Assembly: GCA_016841205.1 (NCBI GenBank)
Contig: JAENZP010000002.1
Coordinates: 289,560 to 353,559 of the forward strand
Length of the DNA stretch: 64,000 nt
Direction: 5' to 3'
From: Desulfoscipio geothermicus
Lineage (GTDB): Bacteria; Bacillota; Desulfotomaculia; Desulfotomaculales; Desulfallaceae
Shown piece by piece: positions 36,476 to 44,765 of the stretch (positions are counted from its first letter, which is position 1; the number at the start of each line of letters is the position of its first letter). Below the pieces are notes generated by a model that was given only the letters and a program-made list of their open reading frames with translations, made no database searches and was not told the origin of the DNA. The translations under genes and the position numbers were made by a program.

Positions 36476-37768
36476 CTATACTAACAGACCCATTTTCTTG
36501 GCTTCGAAAGTAAGCATGTCCCGGAAATTAGGATGGGCAATGCCGATCAGCAGCTTGGCCCTTTCCTGCATGGATTTATCACGAAGTTTAACACAACCGT
36601 ACTCAGTCACTACATGGTCAACCAAGGTCCTGGTGGTAGACACAATGGCTCCAGGAGTCAAAGTGGGAACAATCTTGGTTATAGTATCATTTTTCGTCGT
36701 GGATGTCAGAACGATAAACGCTTGTCCTTCCGGGTTCAAAGTGACGCCCCTGGCAAAATCAAGCTGGCCGCCAATTCCTCCCCAGATTTTGGTGCCCATA
36801 CTTTCCGAGCAGCATTGTCCAAATAAGTCAACCTCAATAGTCCCGTTGATACTGACCGGCTTATAGTTTTGAGCGATGACGAAAGGATTATTAGTATAAT
36901 CTACCGGGTGGAATTCAATAGCCGGGTGATTAGCAATGTAATCGAAACATGGCTTGGTGCCCTCGACAATGGTAGCTATAATTTTACCCTTATGAATTGT
37001 TTTTTTGCTACCGTTCATGCAGCCGCTTTCCATCATTTCATTAATATAATCGGTGACCAGTTCGGTATGCATACCCAGATCCTTTTTGTGCAGCATATAC
37101 TTGCATACCGCAGCAGGAATACCACCGATACCTACTTGAAGTGTGGAGCCGTCGGCAATACGATCGGCTATCGGAGCGGCGATCTTTTCATCCATGGCAG
37201 ATATCGTGGGTTGTTCTAGTTCAAATAACGGAGCATTGCTCTCACAAATGGCATCTACCTGGGAAATGTGAATTTTGTTATAACCACCGGTCCAGGGTAT
37301 ATTGGGGTTAACTTCCACAATTATTTTCTTGGCAACTTCAATAGCGGCAGGAGTATAGTCACAGCCCAAGCCAAAACAAAAATAGCCGCGTTCGTCCATT
37401 GGAGTAGCAGCAAGCATTAGTACGTCACAACCACTCTGCCTGACCATAGCGGGCATGTCGCTGAAGTTCCAAGGCATATAGGTGGCATAGCCCTCGTGAA
37501 CCTGCTTTCTGATTGGTGTGGTCACAAAAAGGGACTCAACTTTAATATGCTCAGCAAAAGATGGGTCTAAATATCTATGATTGCGCCTGGTCAAGAATTG
37601 CCTGACTCTCACACCATGCAACTCTTCCTTCCGATCGGCTAAAGCCTCCCATATCGCAGTGGGCTCATTAGCTTCCGAAGGGGTGTAAATCAGGTCACCA
37701 GACTTAACTGACTTAGCTGCTTCTGCCGGGGAAACCAGTTTCTCTTTATACATTTGTTGTACGTTCAT
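36476..37768 (-). CDS. CoA-transferase / acetyl-CoA hydrolase family, copy 2
   Basis: 430 residues from the ATG at 37768, giving MNVQQMYKEKL and matching copy 1; five more codons upstream are open but lie in the ribosome binding site. The motifs are the same as in copy 1, including VGIGGIPAAV and LGMHTELVTDY. The sequence is mosaic. Its 5' part is nearly identical to copy 1 (for example 37583-37709), while 36632-37488 is identical at every base to copy 3. Function is probably the same CoA transfer. It has its own leader and terminator, so dosage or condition-specific expression may explain the copies. Confidence 0.85.
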   Translation of the reverse strand: MNVQQMYKEKLVSPAEAAKSVKSGDLIYTPSEANEPTAIWEALADRKEELHGVRVRQFLTRRNHRYLDPSFAEHIKVESLFVTTPIRKQVHEGYATYMPWNFSDMPAMVRQSGCDVLMLAATPMDERGYFCFGLGCDYTPAAIEVAKKIIVEVNPNIPWTGGYNKIHISQVDAICESNAPLFELEQPTISAMDEKIAAPIADRIADGSTLQVGIGGIPAAVCKYMLHKKDLGMHTELVTDYINEMMESGCMNGSKKTIHKGKIIATIVEGTKPCFDYIANHPAIEFHPVDYTNNPFVIAQNYKPVSINGTIEVDLFGQCCSESMGTKIWGGIGGQLDFARGVTLNPEGQAFIVLTSTTKNDTITKIVPTLTPGAIVSTTRTLVDHVVTEYGCVKLRDKSMQERAKLLIGIAHPNFRDMLTFEAKKMGLLV

Positions 37769-37847
37769 TTCCTCAACCTCCATTTTAATTAATTAATTTA
37801 TTTATATATATAATTTATTTATAAATATGCTTTAATACCTCCTTTAT

Positions 37848-37863
37848 TATAATATTCAGAAAG
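37848..37863 (-). promoter_or_regulatory. Shared leader element, CoA-transferase copy 2
   Basis: Minus strand CTTTCTGAATATTATA, as in copies 1 and 3, 80 bases before the ATG. Confidence 0.45.
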
Positions 37864-38103
37864 TATTTATTATATATTATAGTAAAACATACAAAAAAAC
37901 AATGGCCATTTAAACCAAACATTGCTAAACGGTATAAACTTAGCTGCCAGCGGTTAAAATACACCAGCTAACAGTTTTGCTAGCCATTGTAAACGCAAAA
38001 ATAACATTAGCCTTTCAAAAGTAATCAATCACTAGATACCTAAAGGAAAGCACCTTACAATCTAACTAGTGGTTGCATATTTCAACGCTGAAACGGCATT
38101 AAA

Positions 38104-38129
38104 AAAAGCGCCTCAAACGAAGCGCTTTT
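38104..38129 (-). terminator. Terminator of CoA-transferase copy 3
   Basis: AAAAGCGCCTC and GAAGCGCTTTT, one mismatch, homologous to the terminator of copy 2 and also 13 bases after the stop. Confidence 0.8.
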
Positions 38130-38142
38130 CTACTTTAACCAA

Positions 38143-39435
38143 CTAGATAATAAGATTCATCTTCTTGGCTTCGAAAGTCAGCATATCACGGAAATTAGGA
38201 TGGGCAATGCTGATCATCAACTTGGCCCTTTCCATCATGGATTTATCACGAAGTTTAACACAACCGTACTCAGTCACTACATGATCAACCAAGGTCCTAG
38301 TGGTAGACACAATGGCTCCAGGAGTCAAAGTGGGAACAATCTTGGTTATAGTATCATTTTTCGTCGTGGATGTCAGAACGATAAACGCTTGTCCTTCCGG
38401 GTTCAAAGTGACGCCCCTGGCAAAATCAAGCTGGCCGCCAATTCCTCCCCAGATTTTGGTGCCCATACTTTCCGAGCAGCATTGTCCAAATAAGTCAACC
38501 TCAATAGTCCCGTTGATACTGACCGGCTTATAGTTTTGAGCGATGACGAAAGGATTATTAGTATAATCTACCGGGTGGAATTCAATAGCCGGGTGATTAG
38601 CAATGTAATCGAAACATGGCTTGGTGCCCTCGACAATGGTAGCTATAATTTTACCCTTATGAATTGTTTTTTTGCTACCGTTCATGCAGCCGCTTTCCAT
38701 CATTTCATTAATATAATCGGTGACCAGTTCGGTATGCATACCCAGATCCTTTTTGTGCAGCATATACTTGCATACCGCAGCAGGAATACCACCGATACCT
38801 ACTTGAAGTGTGGAGCCGTCGGCAATACGATCGGCTATCGGAGCGGCGATCTTTTCATCCATGGCAGATATCGTGGGTTGTTCTAGTTCAAATAACGGAG
38901 CATTGCTCTCACAAATGGCATCTACCTGGGAAATGTGAATTTTGTTATAACCACCGGTCCAGGGTATATTGGGGTTAACTTCCACAATTATTTTCTTGGC
39001 AACTTCAATAGCGGCAGGAGTATAGTCACAGCCCAAGCCAAAACAAAAATAGCCGCGTTCGTCCATTGGAGTAGCAGCAAGCATTAGTACGTCACAACCA
39101 CTCTGCCTGACCATAGCGGGCATGTCGCTGAAGTTCCAAGGCATATAGGTGGCATGACCCTCGTGAATCTGTTTTCTGATCGGCCCGGTAACAAACATAG
39201 ATTCTACAAAAATATGCTTAGAAAAAGATGGATCTAAATATCTGTGACCGCGCCTGGTCAAGAATTGCCTGACTCTTACACCTTCCAACTCATCCGCCCG
39301 GTTAGCTATAGCCTCCCAGAGATCAGCAGGTTCATTAGAAGCTGATGGTGTATAAATCAAGTCACCCGATTTAATTAACTTAGCTGCTACTTCCTGGGTA
39401 CAAAACTTCTCTTTATACATTTGTTGTGCGTCCAA
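38143..39435 (-). CDS. CoA-transferase / acetyl-CoA hydrolase family, copy 3
   Basis: 430 residues if started at TTG 39435, where GGGAGG is 8 bases upstream; the ATG at 39441 is only 2 bases from it. The product then starts like copy 2 (DAQQMYKEKF). It has the same catalytic motifs as copies 1 and 2. Residues from about 95 to 380 are encoded by sequence identical to copy 2 (38299-39155), while the first ~95 residues are clearly diverged (YTPSASNEPADLWEAIANRADELEG). A different acid preference would have to come from the N-terminal part. It has its own leader with the shared element. Confidence 0.85.
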   Translation of the reverse strand: MDAQQMYKEKFCTQEVAAKLIKSGDLIYTPSASNEPADLWEAIANRADELEGVRVRQFLTRRGHRYLDPSFSKHIFVESMFVTGPIRKQIHEGHATYMPWNFSDMPAMVRQSGCDVLMLAATPMDERGYFCFGLGCDYTPAAIEVAKKIIVEVNPNIPWTGGYNKIHISQVDAICESNAPLFELEQPTISAMDEKIAAPIADRIADGSTLQVGIGGIPAAVCKYMLHKKDLGMHTELVTDYINEMMESGCMNGSKKTIHKGKIIATIVEGTKPCFDYIANHPAIEFHPVDYTNNPFVIAQNYKPVSINGTIEVDLFGQCCSESMGTKIWGGIGGQLDFARGVTLNPEGQAFIVLTSTTKNDTITKIVPTLTPGAIVSTTRTLVDHVVTEYGCVKLRDKSMMERAKLMISIAHPNFRDMLTFEAKKMNLII

Positions 39436-39513
39436 AATCATGTCCTCCCTTTTAGTTATTTATATATTAGTTTAATAAGCGTTATAAAAAAAACTTGCCT
39501 CCCTCCCCAAGTT

Positions 39514-39530
39514 ATAATAATATTCAGAAA
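39514..39530 (-). promoter_or_regulatory. Shared leader element, CoA-transferase copy 3
   Basis: Minus strand TTTCTGAATATTATTAT, as in copies 1 and 2, about 80 bases before the start. A G-rich hairpin (AACTTG/CAAGTT) follows it. Confidence 0.45.
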
Positions 39531-39559
39531 TGTAATAAATTAATTTTTGTCAAAACTTG

Positions 39560-39577
39560 TTGCAAAATATCGACCAA
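39560..39577 (-). promoter_or_regulatory. Possible sigma-54 promoter of copy 3
   Basis: Minus strand TTGGTCGATATTTTGCAA has GG and GC with 10 bases between, as in the -24/-12 pattern. Copies 1 and 2 lack a clean match, so this is weak. Confidence 0.25.
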
Positions 39578-39663
39578 TCAACAAGGCTATTCCCGAATGG
39601 TATGTATTTAATGTCTAATGGTAGATTTTTTACACTTAACGGTCTCATTAATTTCGACAATAC

Positions 39664-39692
39664 AAAAAGGTGGTGCATTTATGCACCACCTT
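39664..39692 (-). terminator. Terminator of the CoxE-like gene
   Basis: Perfect arms AAGGTGGTGCA and TGCACCACCTT with a 4-base loop, then a T run on the minus strand; 45 bases after the stop at 39737. Confidence 0.85.
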
Positions 39693-39736
39693 AGTCATTA
39701 TTGCACCAGATAAAGTGTAATGAGACTATGTAATTT

Positions 39737-40918
39737 TCAACTACTAACCTTAATTCGTTTTACCGCCTGCTCCAGCCCGCTTATCGACAGCTCAAACATA
39801 GGAAATAATTTACGTACTATCGTAATGGAACGCGCACGGTAGTTCATTTGTTCATCCCATCCCCCGGCAGGTATAGGATTAAGCCAAACATTATGGCTAA
39901 AATGCTTGGCAAAACGCTCCAGCCAGACTAACCCTGGTTCACTATTCAAGTTATCATAGTCAATAGCCCCGTTTACCGCCATTAATTCACTTTCGGCCAT
40001 GCTTGCGTCACCGATAATGATTAAGCGGTAATTAGAATCAAATTTATGCAAAAAATCATACGTTGTAATAGCATTTTCCTCACTACAATTCGGCTTCTCA
40101 TAAATATAATCATAAATACAATTATGGAAATAATAAATCTTCAGTTCCTTTAAATGACTCGAGCGTTTAAATGCCGTAAATAACCGGCTGCAAAGGCTAA
40201 TATGCATATCCATTGAGCCGCCGGAGTCCATCAAAAGCAATATTTTCAAGTTATTTTTACGCGGGCGGTCCCAAACCAGCTCCAACCGGCCGGCATTACG
40301 GCAGGTTTTATCAATAGTGTCGTTTATATCCAACTCATTCTTAAGGCCTTCATGTTGATTGGTTAGCTGGCGTAAGACTCGTAAAGCCGCTTCAAATTTC
40401 CTTACGCCAAGAATAAGATCACCCCGATATCCCCGGTAGTTCCTTCGGGCTGCTACTTGTATCGCAGTAAAATTTCCAGGTGCGCCATCAATGCGCACTC
40501 CTTTCGAGTTAGATCCACCACGTCGCCATCCGCCGTTTTTAGCTGCAGCTTTGCCATCCTGGCGGAAATTCGCGTTAACGCGCTGCTTTATTGCAGTCGG
40601 TTTTATCTCTTGGGACAGCGTTTGCGTCTGAAACTCCTGTGATTTTATCTGGGGGGGCAACCCATTGTACAGCCAATCTAAAGCCTCGCTAACCAAATCA
40701 GCAGGCGTTTCAATGCCGCTAAAGTAATTTTGGAAGGCGAGGTCGTAATTATCAAATTGGGTTTCGCTCTTGACCAAGATCGAACGGGCCACCAGGTAAA
40801 ATTCACTAAGATTGGAAATCCCCATTCCCTTGTTCAGGGCTTCCATCAAGGTCAGCCACTCGGTCAGGGATACCGACACACCCACATTTCTCAGCTCATA
40901 AAAGAAATTAATAAACAC
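39737..40918 (-). CDS. CoxE-like VWA domain protein
   Basis: 393 residues. N-terminal FINFFYELRNVGVSVSLTEWLTLMEAL (about 2-28) is typical of CoxE-like proteins. The C-terminal von Willebrand A domain has the metal-ion site LLLMDSGGSMD (about 230; DxGxS), and later SMAESEL and NPIPAGGWDEQ. CoxE proteins act with a MoxR-type AAA+ ATPase in metal insertion or protein remodelling, for example in CO dehydrogenase maturation. That ATPase normally lies next to coxE, but here 645 bases upstream hold no gene. The protein is therefore an orphan in this window. The function is inferred. Confidence 0.8.
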   Translation of the reverse strand: MFINFFYELRNVGVSVSLTEWLTLMEALNKGMGISNLSEFYLVARSILVKSETQFDNYDLAFQNYFSGIETPADLVSEALDWLYNGLPPQIKSQEFQTQTLSQEIKPTAIKQRVNANFRQDGKAAAKNGGWRRGGSNSKGVRIDGAPGNFTAIQVAARRNYRGYRGDLILGVRKFEAALRVLRQLTNQHEGLKNELDINDTIDKTCRNAGRLELVWDRPRKNNLKILLLMDSGGSMDMHISLCSRLFTAFKRSSHLKELKIYYFHNCIYDYIYEKPNCSEENAITTYDFLHKFDSNYRLIIIGDASMAESELMAVNGAIDYDNLNSEPGLVWLERFAKHFSHNVWLNPIPAGGWDEQMNYRARSITIVRKLFPMFELSISGLEQAVKRIKVSS

Positions 40919-41563
40919 GGGGCAACACCTCCATCAGGTTTGAGACATATCCACCGCACAACCTTTAGCAACCGGGGAATCTAAACAATCCTCGTACGTC
41001 TTATTGTATCTCTATTGCCTCCACTATTTGCCGGCTTGAGGTGTATAACGAACACTTCTGCGCCTTTTTCTATGCTCTGGATTAGTAACACTCACTGTAT
41101 CCAAATGACTACTAAAATTCGACAAAATAATGGATACTCCTTCCCTACTTCTTTGTTCTTAACTTTCAAAAGGTACAATTAGAATAAACGGGGGAGTTAT
41201 TGCTCAGAATAAAATGGGTCATTGAAAGGACAAATAACAAATTAGATAATAATAAATTATATCAATATCTTAAAAACAAATAAACCAAAAAAAGCTTAAG
41301 ATCTTGAAGCCAAAGCGGGTTAAAGCTTGGATTGGTCTTAACCCTTGGCGAAATACCAGCACCTATAGTACTTCATATAAGTTCCCTATCTTGTTTTACG
41401 GGTCTCAGCCTCCGCTCTTTCTGAACTTAAATAAAAAAAACCCAATAATCAAAAAAATTTCTTGTGTTGTCGTAACCGTGATATGTTTACAATCTACCCC
41501 GTCAGGGTGTATAGTATATATGCGTAATCGATTATACAAATTTATTTATTGAGGTATCTGCTT
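40919..41563. other. Long intergenic region without a supported gene
   Basis: About 645 bases. No ribosome-bound ORF or RNA motif was recognised in 40919-41500. The last 60 bases hold the dyad at 41508-41538 before arsR. The reading frame at 41304-41552 lacks a ribosome binding site. Confidence 0.5.
41508..41538. promoter_or_regulatory. Candidate ArsR-family operator dyad
   Basis: Inverted repeat TGTATA ... TATACA, 31 bases overall, 25 bases upstream of the ArsR-family start. Its position suits autoregulation of the three-gene operon. Confidence 0.45.
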
Positions 41564-42019
41564 ATGGAAAATATAGTAGAAAGATTAAAGGCACTATCTG
41601 ACGAAACCCGCTTGCGGATTATCAACTTGCTTTATGCAGGGGAGCTATGTGTCTGTGACATCATGGAGGTGCTTAATATTACACAGGCCAAGGCATCGCG
41701 GCATTTGGGAGTATTGCGGCGGGCAGGGCTGGTCACAGACCGCAAGAGTGCGCAGTGGGTATATTACACCCTTGCTCCGGTTGAAAAAAACAAATTTCTT
41801 GAAAGCATAGTTTTTGATCACCTCAGACAAACCGATCTTTACACGGCTGATTTGAAGAATCTCGAAGACTGGCTTACCGTTAAAAATAGTAATGGCTGCC
41901 ATAAATACTCAAATGGGCCCGGGTGCTGCAAAGATAACAGTATACGAGACCGGCATCCGGCAGCCGTGCAAAACATTACGCAGGCCGATGCTGGCGTTCG
42001 CGTTAGTGATCGTACTTAA
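41564..42019 (+). CDS. ArsR/SmtB-family metal-responsive repressor
   Basis: 151 residues from the ATG at 41564 (GAGGT before it). Winged helix: LSDETRLRIINLLYAGELCVCDIMEVLNITQAKASRHLGVLRRAGLV. The ELCVCD motif (27-32) carries Cys29 and Cys31, the classic ArsR metal or arsenite site (ELCVCDL). A Cys-rich tail adds Cys112 and Cys121-122 (GPGCC), found in some arsenic sensors. It probably represses its own operon and is released by As(III), an organoarsenical or another soft metal. First of three genes. Confidence 0.85.
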   Translation: MENIVERLKALSDETRLRIINLLYAGELCVCDIMEVLNITQAKASRHLGVLRRAGLVTDRKSAQWVYYTLAPVEKNKFLESIVFDHLRQTDLYTADLKNLEDWLTVKNSNGCHKYSNGPGCCKDNSIRDRHPAAVQNITQADAGVRVSDRT

Positions 42020-42039
42020 AGCAATGAGGAGGTGTTTTT

Positions 42040-43044
42040 TTGTCAATCTTTTCCTGGTTAAACGACCAATTGCTAAGAATGGAGTGGCTGTCCGACCTGG
42101 TGACCCTACTTGTCACTAATGGCTTCGGCCTGGATGTAAATACCCGGGTAGGCGGGAGCATTCATTTTTATATCTATGATGTCATCAAGATATTCATCCT
42201 GCTCTCGGTCTTAATATTTAGTATTTCATATATCCAAAGCTTCTTTTCACCTGAAAGCACCAGAAAAACCCTGGGTCGCTTTACCGGTATTAAGGCCAAT
42301 GCAATGGGGGCTCTTTTAGGCACGGTTACGCCATTTTGCTCCTGTTCCTCCATTCCCTTATTTATCGGCTTTACCAACGCCGGCCTGCCTATTGGGATTA
42401 CCTTTTCCTTTTTAATATCTTCACCTCTGGTAGACCTGGCGTCGGTAATCTTAGTTGCCAGCATTTTTAACTGGAAAATTGCTCTCGCTTATGTGGTTGT
42501 CGGCATTGTCCTGGCCATCATCGGCGGGACTATCATTAACAACGCGAAGATGGAAAAGTATGTTGAGCCGTTTGTTTTTAACAATACTTTGATTGATACC
42601 GACCCGGAAGAATTGACCACCCGCGATCGATTAGCTTATGCTGGTGAGCAGGTGCGAGATATTATTAAAAAAGTGTGGCTGTTCATTTTAATCGGTGTCG
42701 GCATAGGTGCCACCATCCATAATTGGATACCGGAGTCAGTTATCAGTGCCCTGCTCGGTCAGGACAAATGGTACTCTGTGCCACTGGTTACTTTAATCGG
42801 CGTGCCGATGTATGCGGATATTTTCGGAACACTACCGATTGCTGAGGCCCTGGTGGGCAAGGGAGTGGGTCTGGGCACGGTGCTGTCCCTGATGATGGCC
42901 GTGACCGCGCTTTCCCTCCCGTCACTAATTTTATTGAAGCAAGTGGTAAAAATTAGATTGCTGGCTGTATTTACAGGGCTTGTCGCTATGGGCATTATCA
43001 TCATTGGCTACACCTTTAACGCTTTCGCTTACCTGTTCATATAG
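42040..43044 (+). CDS. Permease (DUF318 / ArsP-like efflux)
   Basis: 334 residues from a TTG start with GAGGAGG before it, 20 bases after arsR. About 8-9 membrane segments. The motif TPFCSCSSIPLFIGFTNAGLP (about residues 98-118) is the conserved core of the permease family PF03773, which includes ArsP, the organoarsenical exporter, and putative Cu/Zn carriers. The two Cys in FCSCS are the likely metal contacts. Context with an ArsR regulator and a thioredoxin-like protein supports a role in arsenic or soft-metal efflux; the exact substrate is not shown. Confidence 0.85.
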   Translation: MSIFSWLNDQLLRMEWLSDLVTLLVTNGFGLDVNTRVGGSIHFYIYDVIKIFILLSVLIFSISYIQSFFSPESTRKTLGRFTGIKANAMGALLGTVTPFCSCSSIPLFIGFTNAGLPIGITFSFLISSPLVDLASVILVASIFNWKIALAYVVVGIVLAIIGGTIINNAKMEKYVEPFVFNNTLIDTDPEELTTRDRLAYAGEQVRDIIKKVWLFILIGVGIGATIHNWIPESVISALLGQDKWYSVPLVTLIGVPMYADIFGTLPIAEALVGKGVGLGTVLSLMMAVTALSLPSLILLKQVVKIRLLAVFTGLVAMGIIIIGYTFNAFAYLFI

Positions 43045-43142
43045 AAATGATGCTGAAGCAGTGAGTGATCTAGTAAAATGATAAACTTATAGGCTGAAAG
43101 TGTATAGTCGTATAACTTGTATCAATGAGGAGGTGATATTAT

Positions 43143-43382
43143 ATGGAGATAAAGATCTTGGGAACAGGTTGCGCCAAGTGCAATGAGCTGTATAAAAGAG
43201 TCTCGGAATTAAACGGCGAGCTAGGCCTGGAGGCCGATGTAAAAAAGGTGGAGGATTTAAGGGATATTCTCGCCGCGGGGGTAATGAGCACACCCGCCCT
43301 GGTGGTTAACGGCAAGGTTAAATCTACCGGCAAGGTACCCGGTAAAGATGCTCTAAAGAAGTACATCCAGGAAGAGATATAA
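43143..43382 (+). CDS. Small thioredoxin-like protein (MTH895 type)
   Basis: 79 residues after GAGGAGGTG. Starts MEIKILGTGCAKCNELYKRV with a CAKC redox motif (residues 10-13) and has STPALVVNGKVKSTGKVP, with the cis-Pro. This is the short redox-active disulphide family. It regularly travels with DUF318 permeases, perhaps delivering or reducing the metal substrate. It is 98 bases after the permease and likely cotranscribed, followed by a terminator. Confidence 0.85.
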   Translation: MEIKILGTGCAKCNELYKRVSELNGELGLEADVKKVEDLRDILAAGVMSTPALVVNGKVKSTGKVPGKDALKKYIQEEI

Positions 43383-43439
43383 TTTTTCGCGGGAATATGA
43401 AAAATTGCGCTGTTCAACAGACCTGCCGGGCAAACAAAT

Positions 43440-43469
43440 AAGAAGAGCGATTGCAAAACCGCTCTTCTT
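43440..43469 (+). terminator. Terminator of the arsR operon
   Basis: Arms AAGAAGAGCG and CGCTCTTCTT around 10 bases, 58 bases after the thioredoxin gene. Confidence 0.7.
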
Positions 43470-43615
43470 AACTATTTCTCCATCGGCATATTCCGGTCCC
43501 CGCCCCATTCATAGATAGAGCCTTCATTGTTTCTAACTTTCTCAAAGCTTACCATAGAGAAGACCATAAGCGTTTTACCAGCTCTTTAATGCAGCGTATT
43601 CTCTTTGATTGCGCG

Positions 43616-44395
43616 TTATTTTCTGGCAAAAACGTTTATCCGTCTGAAAGTTTCAAAACAGGTCCCATCTTTTTGGATGGTTTTTCCAACCATTATACTA
43701 ACAACCTTGTTTCTGAATTTTTCTCTTTTATAATCAGGGAGCAATTCTAAGAAAGGAACAATAGAAGGTTGATCAATCCACTTTATCATTTCATCTTTAC
43801 TTTTAAAGCACCTGTCAGCATTTTCCTCCCAAACTTTGCATTCTCCAAAATCATGTTTTCCAAGCAGCTCTTCGTATTGACCTAACGTCGGCATATACCA
43901 GGGCCATTTGAAACCTTGAAAGTACTCGCTATATGCAGAGTGACTCATTACCTGTCTGACAACTTCGAAAAAATTCGAGCAATTTCCATCTCCTGCAAAA
44001 TTAAAGCGAATTACTCCGTTCGGCTTTAACGCCTTTCGGCAATTCCTTAAAAGACTGTCATGGTCTTTTACCCATTGCAAAGCTGCATTGGAAAATATGA
44101 GATCAAACTCACCGTTAAAATCCATTTCATTAATATCTAAGTTCCGGAAAGATAAATTTAATCCTTCCAGTTCTTTTGCTGTTTTAAGCATTCCGGCTGA
44201 GGCGTCAATTCCCAGAACGTTACCCTTTGGCACCAGATCTGCCAGTAGTTTTGTCAATACACCATCACCACACCCCAGGTCAAGAATACTTTCCGTTCCT
44301 TTAATGTTTAACTCCGTTATGATTTTGGTTCCCCACTCTTTCTGATGACTAGAAGCATTCTTGTACTTCTGACCATCAAACTCAAAATTTCCCAT
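43616..44395 (-). CDS. SAM-dependent class I methyltransferase
   Basis: 259 residues. SAM-binding motif I SILDLGCGDGVLTKLLA (about 36-52), GIDASAGML, and motif II/III FDLIFSNAALQWVKDHDSLL. The whole resembles trans-aconitate 2-methyltransferase-type proteins, with LQWVKDH typical. The substrate is unknown. A decayed copy lies at about 48950-49362. No operon partner. Upstream 370 bases hold no gene. Confidence 0.85.
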   Translation of the reverse strand: MGNFEFDGQKYKNASSHQKEWGTKIITELNIKGTESILDLGCGDGVLTKLLADLVPKGNVLGIDASAGMLKTAKELEGLNLSFRNLDINEMDFNGEFDLIFSNAALQWVKDHDSLLRNCRKALKPNGVIRFNFAGDGNCSNFFEVVRQVMSHSAYSEYFQGFKWPWYMPTLGQYEELLGKHDFGECKVWEENADRCFKSKDEMIKWIDQPSIVPFLELLPDYKREKFRNKVVSIMVGKTIQKDGTCFETFRRINVFARK

Positions 44396-44765
44396 TTTTT
44401 CATCTTCTTTTCTTATAAAATTAGACTAATTGCCAGGTGCTACAACAACGTTACAATCATTGCTTTTACACAGTCCGCTCTCTCCGTGATCTGACACCAA
44501 TCCGCATAGACGTAGTTAGTGCACATCGTCAAAGTTATTAAATACGTAAATTTACCGCAAGTCGCAGTTTTTAAGTATTATTTTACATTATAGTATCATT
44601 GTCAATTAAACTAATAATTTATAGATAAAGCTGTTATTACATTTTTATCCATACCAAGTATACTCAAAAAGTAACAGAGATACCTAAAACTATCTCTGTT
44701 ACTTATATATATGATGAGCGCAACTATCGCCAAGCTAACACGTTCTTTGTAAATTCCTAAAACTA
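44396..44765. other. Intergenic
   Basis: Holds the APC-permease terminator (44669-44704). Nothing else is supported. Confidence 0.5.
44669..44704 (-). terminator. Terminator of the APC permease
   Basis: Perfect 14-base arms AAGTAACAGAGATA and TATCTCTGTTACTT with an 8-base loop, about 60 bases after the stop; flanking T's on the minus strand. Confidence 0.8.

Larger units (their letters stand above)
37769..38142. other. Intergenic, leader of CoA-transferase copy 2
   Basis: A/T-rich, with the shared element (37848-37863), an unused AAGGAGG near it, and the imperfect CACCAGCTAACAG palindrome at about 37963. No gene is supported. Confidence 0.5.

Noticed and set aside
41304..41552. ORF of 82 residues before arsR
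   Set aside because: No ribosome binding site and it runs through the likely arsR promoter and operator.
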